From assembly GCF_040807025.1 (NCBI RefSeq), contig NC_090942.1, positions 35,790,911-35,854,910 of the forward strand: a stretch of 64,000 bases of DNA, written 5' to 3'. Numbering within the stretch: position 1 is the first letter of the stretch; the number at the start of each line of letters is the position of its first letter. This DNA comes from Struthio camelus (Eukaryota; Chordata; Aves; Struthioniformes; Struthionidae). Below the pieces are notes generated by a model. The model was not told the origin of the DNA and did no database searches. It saw only the letters and a program-made list of their open reading frames with translations. Below, in pieces: positions 52,401 through 64,000 of this stretch. The position numbers and the translations under genes are program-made.

Positions 52401-55400
52401 CCAGAACCAATATGATCTAAAATAGCCAAGCTATTTTACTGCGTAGTTGACCATAGATCTATTTCTGCTCCTCTTCTATTCTAGTTAAAGAACATGTGAT
52501 TCTTGCAGATAAAGCTATGGTTGTAGGCCGTAATGCCATTAAACCTGTCATTTTTTGCTTTAGGTGGAAGATGCTTCAGAAAATTAGAAAAAAAAAAAAA
52601 CACCCAAGATAAAATCCCATATGTGATCGCTATCCTTCAGCCTTCGGACCAAATATTGCTATTCACTGATATAAAACTTTCTCCTGTTTTAGGCAGAATC
52701 CTGACTCAAAGATTCCTATTTGGAGCAGAGCTATTAGGGATCAGCTGTGAGAGGCATCAGACCCACAGCAGAATTTGAGAGATTCCGTCACAGACATTGG
52801 AAAGAGCAACCTTGGGCTCTGTCATAAGTAATACATTCTTTTACCTTTTTTTAGCATTGAGAGTGGCCAAAACCCAAGGAATTTCACTGTTTAGCACTGA
52901 TAGCTAATGTCCATGCAATCTGTGGAATATTTTAATGTTTTCTCTCGGGCCTTCTTTTTCGAGAGCTGAAAAAGTCTTCAGGGCTTGGGAGCCAGCACAG
53001 TGATATATGCTGCATGTCTGTCAGAAAAATCCAGCATCTGCTGAACTGAAAGCAGTGGTGACCACACAGGGAGGATGCTGTCTTCGACCCCCTCATCTTC
53101 ATTCAGGTCACTATGTACTGTAGGGCTTCTATACTGTATTTGTATCTGGACTGCTAAATTGCTTGTGCCTTCTTTCCAAGAAAATCTTCAGTGGCCTGTA
53201 GATCTTGTTCAGCAGATATGGAGACTGCTTCTACCCCTGGACAGGGTTTGTCTTGCTCTTCTCCTCCTCTCTCTCACTTGCCCCCTCATACTCACATCAA
53301 GATACAGCCCCTGGCCCCATCTTGACTTCTGGACTTGAAGCCCTCTGGTTCTGCTCTGTCCTTCAGCCTCAGACCTACTAATTGCTCATTGTGTCTCTCT
53401 TGAACATCTTCACTTGCTCTTTTCCAAATTACTAGCTCTCCTGAAGCCTGGTGTTAAAAATCATTTTCATTTTTAGAGAAGTGCATGGATTTGGTGATTT
53501 TTAGTGAAAGGATAAGAGAAAAGCTTATCCAGACAAATGTGCTCCCTCGCTAGCTAAAGAGTACTTATGTGGAAGTGGTGCTTAAAAACTGCTGAAGTTC
53601 TTTAAATAGAAATATCTTCATGTTTCCAAGCAGAGATTTTGATGAGTTTCTTCACAGCCTGGGCATATGCAGTCTGGAGACAGTGAAGTGAGGTTTTATT
53701 AAATTCCATGTGAACATTTCAAGTTCTGGAATAGTGCTGACATCTGCTGTTTATTCTTACTGCATACATTTAATATGGGATAGGGAATTTCTGCCTTTGT
53801 GCTTTTTGCTGTCTCACTTCCATGCAAATATTGCAAGTCATTTTATTTCCCACAAAGTAACACTAAAGGAAGTCACAAGATACAGTAAAACTTACAATGG
53901 TCAATAAAGATATGGCATTTTGAGACATGAAATAAGGAACAGACAGCAAAGAGGAAACAATATTCATCCATTTAAATACCCATTGATGTTTTTAGGTGAG
54001 AAAAGGGTTTGAGAAAGGTGGGCTAAGGAATGAAGTTCTTTATGCACAGGGCAAATATTTAGCCTGAAAGTTCTTTGGTGCAGAGATCACTTTTCCACTG
54101 TCCATTTCTACAGGAGCTCCTAAAATGCTGAGGTGCTGATCTGCAGCTGGGGTAGCTGGTTGCCACTGCAGGATGAAGTAATTGTGGCAATACTGCAAGC
54201 GTGCAGCTGCCTCGTCCTCTTCACCTGCCTCCATGCCAGGCTTCAATGTGGGCTCAGCCCCATCGGTCCAAGGGGACTCGCCTGTCACTGAGGCCACAAA
54301 CGTGGATATTGGTCAGGGTCACCTGTACAGGTGTCCCCGCTGAGCACCGCAGGCACCTGCACGGAAAGAGCCGATGGGAGACACCAACTTGTTTCATACG
54401 GGTTATGAAAGAGCTGTCAAGGGCTGTTTAGTCACTGCTGGCGCTGGGCTGGATTGGCAATATGCAACGTGCTTTGTATTTCAACAGTGCCTCAACTCTT
54501 CCTGCTCTCGCCAGGCATCCTCCCTTCTAACCTCACCCCAAACAGTCATTCAGGACAGAATAGTTTTAGATGACAAGATTTCTTTTGTGGTGCGGTCACT
54601 ATTATGACAGACTGCAGGGAGAAGATAAGCACATGACGTGCTGTGGCAATGCCAAGTTTATCCTATTGGTGTGGCACCCAAGAACACTTTATGTTTCCAT
54701 TCTCAAATGAAAGCAAATCCTTTATTTAAACTAAGTGGCCCTATGCACTGATCCAAATGCATCTATGACAGTGGTAAATTGCATTTCATTTACTAGGCAT
54801 TGCAATTAATCACATAGATATTTCCAGTTTTAGGATCTGCTTCCTGTGTCAGATATAATGAGTCAGAGACAAGTAAAATTTTCAAACCGGTTTTAAAATG
54901 AGAAAGCCTTTAAAATACCACTCAGCTCCTTTTTATCTGCATTGTGATATTACATCTCTGTTCAAGATTTTTCACCGCAACTGTCAAGTCTGTAATAATT
55001 TTTTTTTCTTGTAAAATGTCTCATTCCCATTCATATGAATGCAAAGCCGAGCTTTTAAGACACTTGCAATTAGATCAGGAGAATTGGCAAAACTGTGCTC
55101 CAGCCTTCCTGGGGGACAATGATAGTATTTTAATGATGTCACTGCTAAGGGTCAGCTTTCCGGAGTTTTTGGCTTCGATTCTGCAGTGACTTCCAATGAA
55201 TCCATAGGGTTCCCTCAGGAGCAAAGGTGACAGCAGGTTATATCGTTGAAAAAAGCTTAGGTCATAAATGCAAAATAAAACCAAAAATATCAATCCTAGA
55301 CAAAGCTGTGAATTTGAATATTCTTTGCATTATAATAGAAGCATTTATATGCCATTTCTTAAGAGAGCATAAACATTAACAATAGTGTGATAAAAAGACA

Positions 55401-57159
55401 ATATGCCTGGCACCGAAAATACTTTTTTGCATATGAATTAAGTTAACAAGTTCAGTCACTCTCAAACTTGTTATTATTATGTAAAAATAGTAACAGTGAA
55501 ATTTAGAAAACATTTAAATCCCATGACAGATGACTTCAGTAATGGAAATTAGAAATAAATAGGTGACATATGACACGGTTCTGGGCTGGAAAAGATCTGG
55601 ACCTTGGAGCTATCATCTCAATGAGTACAAATAATCTCTAAAAAGTCACTGAAGTTTCGTTAAGCCAAAGCTGGGGCTGGCACAACGCCTCCATCTCAGG
55701 TCCATGCTGGGAACTGGCCCAGGCTCCCTGCACCCCTGAGACCATGGGAGAGGAGGATGGGTTCCCAGCTTGCTCCTGTGCCCCCTGAGGGGCTTGTATA
55801 TGCCCAGGGAGCTTCTGGACTCAGAGTTACTATCTCTGCTTACACAGCTGAGAGTTTGTCTGTGTGTGCACAGTACTACTGGGCATTGGCCTCCACTCCC
55901 ATCGCCCCCCAAGGGGGTGCAGAGTAATGGGGAAAGGCAGAGCTGTGCCTTGCTCATAGTCCCTGCTCCATGAGCACTGCTCTTCCTGCCTGTGGGGAAA
56001 GATTGAGGTGGGAGGGGGGACAGTAGGTACCCCCCTGCACGAAGACATTTCCATTACATTTTACTTTTGTGCAGCTTCACAAAGTTGCATGAGCTACTTT
56101 AGTTTTAATGGCATCACACAGTTCATTTTACAGAACAAAGAAAGCTGTTGATAGTGTGAGCGCAATTACAAGTCAGACCAAAGGGGTCAGTGGCATTTTA
56201 GGTCTTCTGTGCTAGAGAGTCTTTGCTATATTAAAGACCAGTGATCTTATTTTCCAGAATCATTTTGGTTAAACTTCCCCTGCCATATCCCCAAACTTTT
56301 GTCTCACTAACCACTCAGAAATTTTATGTCTTCTGCCATTAGAATTTTTAAGGACAAATTCATCTTTGGCTGAATCTCCACAAGATGCTTCGATGTGACT
56401 ACATTATTTTTACATGACTGTGGGGGGTGGTGCTCCCTATGTGGTACTTTTGTTATGACTCTAATTCCTGAAACGGGACTTGACTTTTGTGGTCAATTAG
56501 AGATTTTAGTAGGAAAGCTGGAGAAGATGCAACGTGTAACAATGACAGAGATAGTCAGTGACATTAACCCGATCTGATGCCTCTGCATAATTGAGAAGAA
56601 GACAGGGACAGGGAAAATAAAGTTGTAGTTTCAATGGTGTGATTAGCTAATGCTATCCTTTTGTAGTCTGAGATGGCCTCGGTAATAATCTGTAAACTGA
56701 TAAATGAAATAATTGTCCTGATTTACTTTAAACAAGAATTTTTCTTAAACTCCTATTAATTTAACAGGACTTGCCTGGGAAAGATCTTACTACGAGTGTG
56801 CACATGCAAGCGCTTTTAACAAATCTAGCCTGCATAAATTCTTTCTCTAAGGTTGAGCCTCACAAGGGCCTCTTATAATTTTGCTCCTGATGCTTTGGAG
56901 TGCTCAAGGACTTTTCCCCTGCGGGAATCCTCATGAGTTAGAGCATCCCTGTAGAAGCAAGGATTAATCTTAGCTCTGCTCCTACAGGTCCCATGTACTC
57001 TCACTGCTGTATAATTCATCAGAGGCAGCACCATTACCTGAGTTAGGTGGTTAGTCTTTCCATCCTGCTTTGTCTCTCATTTCTACTGACAAAGCCTCAC
57101 ATCCAATCTCCTCTTTTTGCCTTTGCGTAGATCTTGGAGATGATTCGTATTAGTACTAA
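49451..57159. other. Long non-coding stretch with one hairpin and GC-richer patches
   Basis: No convincing exon or transposon. GC-richer patches lie at about 54190-54370 and 55680-56040. A 13-A run is at 52588-52600. Scattered frames of 60-103 codons lack domains and splice context. Confidence 0.5.
50481..50504. repeat. 11-bp-arm near-perfect palindrome
   Basis: CCTATCTAGCT, then AA, then AGCTAGATAGG. All 11 positions of the arms pair. A weak outer ATC/GAT continuation is offset by one base. Confidence 0.9.
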
Positions 57160-57500
57160 TGAGGGGTTGCTGCAAGGAGCAACCTACAGAGACAATACCG
57201 CAGTGAGGAAGGGAACAATCTGTTCTCCACTTCTGCTGTTTTTGGAGAAGAAGTGATGGGCAAATACTGCAGCAGAGAAGACTTAAGGTAGACTTTAGGA
57301 GTAAAAAAACCCACTTTTAATGGCAAGGAGAGTCAAGTGCCGGAATAGATTGTTCTGGGAGATGGTGGAGTCTATGGAAAGCTTTGAAAATAAGCGAGAC
57401 AAGCACTGTCATGACTGATACGGGTAGTGCTGGTCCTGCCTGAGGGCAAAGGCATGGAGTTTGTGACTTTCCATGTCCCCTCCACCCAGAAATTACTTTG
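57160..57500 (+). mobile_element. Old CR1/L3-type LINE 3' fragment (sense)
   Basis: GGAACAATCTGTTCTCCACT, then GGAGAGTCAAGTGCCGGAAT, AGATTGTTCTGGGAGATGGT, GGAGTCTATGGAAAGCTTTG, AAATAAGCGAGACAAGCACT, and TGGTCCTGCCTGAGGGCAAA match the CR1 3' block order (GGAATAGATTACCTAGGGA, GTGGAATCTCC, TTTTTAAGAACAGGTTAGACAA, CTTGGTCCTGCCTCAGTGC). The left limit is approximate. Confidence 0.75.
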
Positions 57501-60500
57501 CCACACAAAGTTTGGGTTTAACTAGGTGAGCTGCTATTGCTTCCGCTTGAACTTTATGTTACCAAGACTGGGTCTCGTGGTCATGAACACCCATGAATGT
57601 AAACTAACGCCTTCTTCTCTTTGCTCTCCCTTTACACAGATGGCACAGTGGAAAGCAGCAAGTTGTAAACGGAAGCTGGCTGCACCATGTTTAGTGCTTT
57701 TATCCTCTCTGCAAGCAAAGAATCTTTTAGCATCTTCCAACAGCATAAAAGTAATAGGAACAGGACTGTAAGTTAAATACAGGAAGGATCAACAGGAAAC
57801 TAGCCTGCAGCATGAGCAACCTTGGTTAAATTACTGCTCCCTTATGAATGCAATGCTTTGCAAACTCTCTCTTGTGCTCTTATAAACTCTTTTACTTGGG
57901 ATTTCTGCAGTTCCTGCTACAATGGTGCTCTGAGGTTTGAGTGCACTGCTGTAACAAGTTAGAGTGCAAGGGAGCATCTGTGGAAATATTACACCTCTGC
58001 TCTATCAGAGTATAGTAAGACACCTTCTAAGACCATGAAGAGCTTGTCCCTTTCTTTTTGTGTTTGCTCTGTTAGGTAGTGGCTTTTAGCATGTATATCA
58101 AACTAAGCAAACAAAAAGCACACACAGTAATCGTGGACTACGTATGACACAGTTTCTTCCTGCATTTTCAGGTTTGAACATTAACTGCATACAGCCAAGA
58201 AAGAATATGAATATACAGACAGGAAAACTACTGCTTAATTACTATGCAAGCTGCTTAGCGCCCAGAGTCATTGCATTTTTCAAAGGGACTCTTAAAATAC
58301 TGCATCAGTACAAGTGACTGAATACATCCAGGATGGAAGAGGGCTTGGTATGTATCATTTGGCAATAGTGTATAATGGGTATAATATTTGTAACAGCTGT
58401 TAGGTGCTCTGAAGCTACGCTACATTTATGGAATTTTCCATTGAGCTCTAAATATTCAGGTCACATACACAGTTAAATTTCCAGCAGTGGCAGTACAGAT
58501 AAAAGCACTCCAACCGTATGCCATAATTGTGCTCTATTTAGAGAGTGCAGCAACTCAGGCATTTTCACAGCAGTCATCTTAGATACGGTATACATTCTGC
58601 TTTATAAATGCCAATTCATTAGCACATGTAACACGTAGCATGCTGCTTTTAAAAAAAAAGAGAGAGAATGCTGTGTTTCACTGAGGAGTAAACATACTGA
58701 AATAACCTATTACTGAGAAGAAGGAAAAGAAAAATGCAGATAAAAATGCCAAATTCAGTTTCATCCTTTATGCAATGGTCTTCTGTGGAAGATCAAAGTC
58801 CATTTTGTAAGAGATTTCAAATAAATGGCTTTAATTAGAGTATCCATAAAACAACTGTAAAAAGACTTAATTGATTATAAATCACGCCTTTAGGATATTG
58901 AATTGCAATACATGAAATCTGCAACAAAAAGAGTACCCCTTTCTGTTACCTATGGACAGGACATGGTTTTATAATGCAGTGCACTAGCATGTGTGCTTTA
59001 TCGAATTATTGGTAGGGATGCTAATCTAGCTACAATTCCAGGCTGAAAGAAAGACAACAACATTATTTTAATGCTTCATGTTAAAGGTTTTTTACGTTCA
59101 GCAACTATTAAGCCAGCAGGTATGACCAAAAATGGATACTACAAATAAAAGTAAAATCATTCTCTTACTGCAATGAATTCAAATAAAACCTGTAGAAAAG
59201 CACTGGAGCTAAAAACATGTTTTTGTTTACTACCCTGAAGTAGCCAAGAAGGAATGCTTACCTGTGGTACTATCAGTTTTGAAACAACTAGCACAGATAT
59301 GTGAGATCAGGTATTCATGAAAAGTAGGTCAGCTCAGTCAATCAGATTGAGTTCCTGGTCTTGCCAGGCTTATGAATAAAACATTCTGTACCTTTTTCTA
59401 CAAATGAATACGCTCTGTCTTGAACAGCATATATAATAATCGGTTTTAAGATTCATTATGATTGTAAAATTTGTCCATGACCAAAATTTGGATTATTAAA
59501 CTCTATTTGTTAGGTGCCTTTTTTGTGACCTTTCTTTTGTAAGTTCAGTTCATATTAGAGGAAGGTGGTAAAAAACATTGACCTTGCATCTTCTCCATGC
59601 TAGAAGCCCAAAGGAAACAGATGATAGACCTTTTGCTCTGTCCTTTGCCCTGGTCCTGCCCTTTGTCCGATAGTGTTTGTCCCATGCAGAAGTTCAGTCC
59701 TGCCTTGAGGAGGTCTGCTCAGAGGTGAGGCTTGGAGTCAAGGTCATGACAGGCAGAGCCATAATGAATCTTAAATCTACAATTCTTGGTTACTGCATAT
59801 GTTTTCTGGTGCCAGGGAAAGCTAGTTACAAAAAAAGTTGATGGCTCTGGCAAGTCTGGCAGTGGAGCTTTACAACGTTACAGCCCCATTGATCACATTT
59901 TCTCTTTCTCACAGGATTTTACAGCCCCTTTATCAGAGGTGGCAAAAGGGAATGCCTGATTCATGCCTGCCTCTCCAGCTCATGCCAGGGTGTATAGGCC
60001 TGAACTGTCAGCAAAGGTCTAATCAGCTCCTTGAAATGGATGCAGGACAGAGACATGTTCCCTCTGGCCAGCTTGGCGTTGGGGTCCGTCACCTGTTGCA
60101 GAGAAGCTGGAGCTAACATCCAAGTGGGCTGAAGGCTGTTTTGCTTGGTGGAAGTCCAGGCCCTGAGATGGCTGTGAGCCGTTCCGGGGAGCTCCTCTAT
60201 GCTGGACCGCATCAAGGTATGGGGGCTAGCAGAAATGGTCTAGCAGCTCTCTGAAGCTCCTAGAGGAAAAACACTACTGCTGTTTGGGTGTCTTCCCACC
60301 CTTCAGCACATCAGGCCGTTGACAACTGTAATTGAGGTTTCTTCTTCCTGCATGCACCTAGGTCACTTGTCTGACAGAGAAACAGTGCCAGAACATCATA
60401 CAGTATCTGAAAGGGGACATAGACTGATTATTCAGCAGCTCCCGAGACTCCTACCTCTTTTCCTCTCTGCCCTTGACATGCAGATTTACTGAGCTGTTGG

Positions 60501-62030
60501 CCACAATAGGAGATGTTTCTGCGGGACAATGCCTACCTTAAACTATTGCTCTAATTTGAGTCAAGAAAGGGTAGGAGAAACCAAAAGGCAGAGAACTTTC
60601 TTCACTTTGCACTTTCTGCAGTAGTGTCTTGGAAAACAGTTAAAATAACTTACTCCTACTTTCAAGACACAGAGCTGATTATCACAATCCTGATAAGATC
60701 TTGACTATTAAAGGGGAGTATTAGTTTTCTTTCATATTTTGCAGAGCATGAAGCTTTCGTGGAGTGACACTAAAACTGTTGGAGGCCTCCTTCCAGCCAT
60801 CTGCCCTCCAAAGGCCATGAGCAAAAATGAACTTCCAGATTCATTTACCTGAACCACATTGTTAGAAAAACACTGTCAGGAAGTCAGCCAAAATCTTCAC
60901 TTTAGGAAGTATGTGGACATCAAATGCCATGACCATATGGCTTTCCACAATTACTATTACCAAGCCTTTGACTAAAAGGTCTGATCCATCTTGGTGCATA
61001 CATCTGGATGAATGGGGCCTATAACTCTGGTTCTTTCATGTCCTTCATTGTTTTGGGTTTATTGGAGAAATATTTAACCTGGATGCCATAGATGTAGAGA
61101 AAAACTGCAGGCATATAAAGATGCAGTCAGCAAATAATAGCAAGATATTTTTAATGGGGTGCATTCAATGCCTTATAATACTGTGGCTCTAAAAAAACAG
61201 TCAAAAAAACCATTTTTCTTCATCTGTCCAAATCAAATTGCAGATGTATTTAAATTTGCCAAGACTGATGTGTGAATGATAAATACGAGACAGGCATTAG
61301 AAACTCCAGACAGCGCTTGTTCATCCATCATACAGACAAACCTGATGGCCAGAGAGGGCTGCTGATCACATCAGGGCTTTGTCTGTTTGCTCATTTAGTT
61401 AGTTCTTTCTATAGTCATTTGTATTTTCTACCATTTGTACAGTCTATCTTGCAGTCAATATAGGCAGAAACAGTTATTGCAAAATCAGTGGAAGTAGCAA
61501 CAAGGTAGCCCTCACTGGCCTTTTTGATTTAATTTTGCTGTGTTCCTCTGTCTCCATTCTGTGGCATAAAATAAAAAGATTTAAAGTTGAGCTATCTGAA
61601 TAGTCTCTCAGTGTGTGCAGGTCACCCGATCAGTTATCTGGCAGGCCCTGACACACAAGCCTCTGAGCTAGTAAACTTTGGAAACCCATGGCTGAATTTC
61701 AGCACCCAAAGTTAATGTAAATAAATCAGTAGCTATTTTTTTTGGTAATTTTTAATTTTGACACCCTTTTCCCCACTGAGGAAGTTGAAAGAAAGAGTTC
61801 ATCACAGAAATACAGACAAAGATTCAAATTCCAGTTCCCTTTAAACAGCTGAAAAGCTTTATGGATCTAACCTTCACGTCCTTCTAAGCCTCTCTAATCT
61901 TTCAAATCCAGCGCAATCTTATCATCAACGCACTTGGCAGAATTAATACTGTAAAATGGGCCCTTTGCCAAGGTTTTTTTATATTCAGTTTTTTTTCTGC
62001 CAATTCAATCACAAATTATTTCTTTACAAA
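57501..62030. other. Non-coding stretch, nothing identified
   Basis: AT-rich with no gene or repeat family recognised. The frame at 59838-60116 lies in a slightly GC-richer part and is not exon-like. Confidence 0.55.
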
Positions 62031-62530
62031 GCTCAATCATATATAATAGATTAATACATGCAAAAAGACCAAAGAAGGTATGGCTGACTATGTTACACCC
62101 TATAGAGGTAAGTAGCCTGACAAATGGTACTTCTCAGGAGAGGATATTAGACAATTCTAATTATGCTGTAATACATGTAACTCTACACAGCAGGTAGAAA
62201 TTAAAACAAGCCTACCCAGATTCATCATAAATGGAAGTTATTCCATTTTCAAATTGATATATCAAAAATAAATGATGCTAAATGGAGATTTCTCAATTTT
62301 CATTTGGGTAATAAAACATTTACCCTTTTTACCTGCCCAGCCCAGAACACTGAATGTGTTATAACTTCATTACTTAGCACTAAAACAAAACCAATTTGGT
62401 TATTTACTGCTAAATCACTGCCGCTCTCAGCAAAGCTTCTGTTAGAATTGCTTTGGCCACACTGGGCTTGGTAGCAATTGTAATTGTTGTGCTAGCAATG
62501 TGCTAATGATATGAACTCAGAGCAAAGACA
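62031..62530. promoter_or_regulatory. AT-rich, repeat-free tract; possible conserved non-coding element
   Basis: Rich in ATTA/TAAT, CAATTG and ATTGT words, for example GTAGCAATTGTAATTGTTGT near 62470. No transposon signature or simple repeats. The assignment is inference from texture alone. Confidence 0.2.
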
Positions 62531-64000
62531 CAAGGATGATTTGTATCTATGTATTGTCAAGGAACCTATTCACACCAACAGTACTGTTACCAAACGTAGG
62601 GATGTGAAGAACACTCAAATTACTTGTGTAATGGTAATAGGTTTTCTCTGGACTTTTCCTTCAAAATCTAGGATGTGATCATTATAAACAACTATTTGAA
62701 AACTATCAGTAGTCACAGACTGGTATATGGCCATCATGCGAATCTAGCTATTACCTGAACACACATAACATTCTCAAAATCTTTTCATTAAAAGATAAAG
62801 AGGCATTTTTAGTATTGGGTGGATAAAGAATTCTAGATCTATTTACCCAAAGACTCATTAAAATAAACCGCACCGCACAAGAGCCAAGATTCAGGGACCC
62901 AAGTTGCAAAAAGATGCAATAAATCACTGCCTTCAATGCAGAAAAAAATTTCATTGATAAAATTGGCCTCAAGATTTCATGACATCTACTACAAAAAAGT
63001 TATGTTATTATTTCAGGCTGCTAGAGGTCTTAGGTGACTTTGGCCTACTTACTCTTACGTAAAAAGGTTATAGAAAAATACATACACTTACTAGAAGACT
63101 TTTCAGCAGCTTCCAGTGAGCTCATGAGGAAGCCCTGTCTCACTCAGAGACAAGCTACATTCGGTCAGCCGAGATAAGCAGAGCTTTTTGTCTCCCATTG
63201 AGGTGTCCTCAGGTCCTTCCTGTGCTTTGGCACTACTTATGAGTGAAATCAAATGAGTGTGTAGTTTCCATTGGGTCAGTCCTGCAGGCTCATTTGAACA
63301 AAACCTTCCATTACTTACTGATAGGTAGATTTGTAGAATGACTGTGAGCACCAGTTGCTATGTCCTGGGGAATGGGAATGGTCTGGGATGGTGAATAGGC
63401 CTAATGAGGAAACCCAGCCTAAGTGCATTTACAACCACTTATTTTCAGTGTTGTTCACAAATCCTGGCACAGGCTGGTGACTGTCACAGCCAAGGCAGTG
63501 GTTACCTCACAGGAATTAAGACTGGACTTTCGGTGTAACCGTTGGACATTTGACAACATGTAGTGAAAGAGTTTAAAAAAGAAAAGCTTGAACAAACGAC
63601 TGCTACACTTTTCCATACTTTATGACATAGCAGTCAGTAAGCTGCACAATGCAGCTGTGTCTGGTACTTTCATTATCTTTCCTCCCATCCAAGGACATAA
63701 AAAATGTGAAAATCCAGAAGATTATTTAAAAAAAATTCCTTTTGGCATTGGAATTTTAGTAATAGGATTAAGCAGTAACGTAAGACTGAGTGTTCAAGGA
63801 AGAAGGACGATCTGGCAGATCAAGCACAGAGATGTCCTCAGATTTGGAAGTGTTTCTAAAATGGTGAAAACGGGCACCATCCACCTAGGAAATCCCTGCT
63901 CTGACCTTGTCTCAGCTACCACATTCCTCCAAATCAGTCTATCCCTCATCTGTGTGCCTTACTCCTGAAACAGGGTTAGTCAGCTACTTCACAGACATGC
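62531..64000. other. Non-coding stretch at the right edge, nothing identified
   Basis: The 126-codon frame at 63588-63968 has no domain, signal peptide or splice context I can support. No repeat recognised. Confidence 0.5.

Noticed and set aside
63588..63968. 126-codon plus-strand open frame
   Set aside because: Random-looking composition with low-information Leu/Ile/Ser content. No family feature, exon boundary or promoter is seen.
1..64000. CRISPR arrays, operons, tRNA or rRNA genes, phage or plasmid modules
   Set aside because: None of the required repeat-spacer structure, gene packing, cloverleaf signals or rRNA motifs is present. The window has vertebrate nuclear character.

Overview
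The window looks like avian nuclear DNA: AT-rich, CpG-poor, almost free of long open frames, with several decayed CR1 retrotransposon pieces. One antisense CR1 copy at 33707-34075 ends in the tandem CACAGAAT octamer that is typical of bird CR1 3' ends. Nothing points to bacterial, plasmid, phage or organelle DNA. There are no operons, Shine-Dalgarno sites, CRISPR arrays or RNA genes that I can support. I did not identify the species.

Layout. The only well-supported piece of a protein gene is at the left edge: a minus-strand exon (106-336) with a good acceptor and donor. It holds an ATG preceded by an in-frame stop, so it is probably a first coding exon. The gene would continue leftward out of the window, and its untranslated first exon(s) and promoter would lie to the right. 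Much of the window may therefore be a long first intron, or intron plus intergenic desert. A small CpG cluster at 3398-3576 is the nearest visible candidate for a promoter-type element.

From about 0.4 to 64 kb I find no other convincing exon. What is there: CR1 fragments (about 9.1, 12.1, 33.7, 44.2, 47.8 and 57.2 kb), probable ancient repeats (a LINE reverse-transcriptase remnant near 20.4 kb, MIR-like SINE cores near 13.8 and 49.4 kb, an amniote-type repeat near 22.2 kb), short tandem duplications, GC/CpG-rich patches (3.4, 5.7, 30.5, 55.7 kb) and several perfect inverted or mirror repeats. The most striking structure is an AT-rich array at 32865-33021. It contains a perfect 60-bp palindrome built from inverted 7-bp units, abutting a second perfect 26-bp palindrome.

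I see no previously undescribed multi-gene system. The points most worth checking are the unidentified exon, the palindrome pair, the twin hairpins near 19.5 kb and a few AT-rich, repeat-free tracts that could be conserved non-coding elements.
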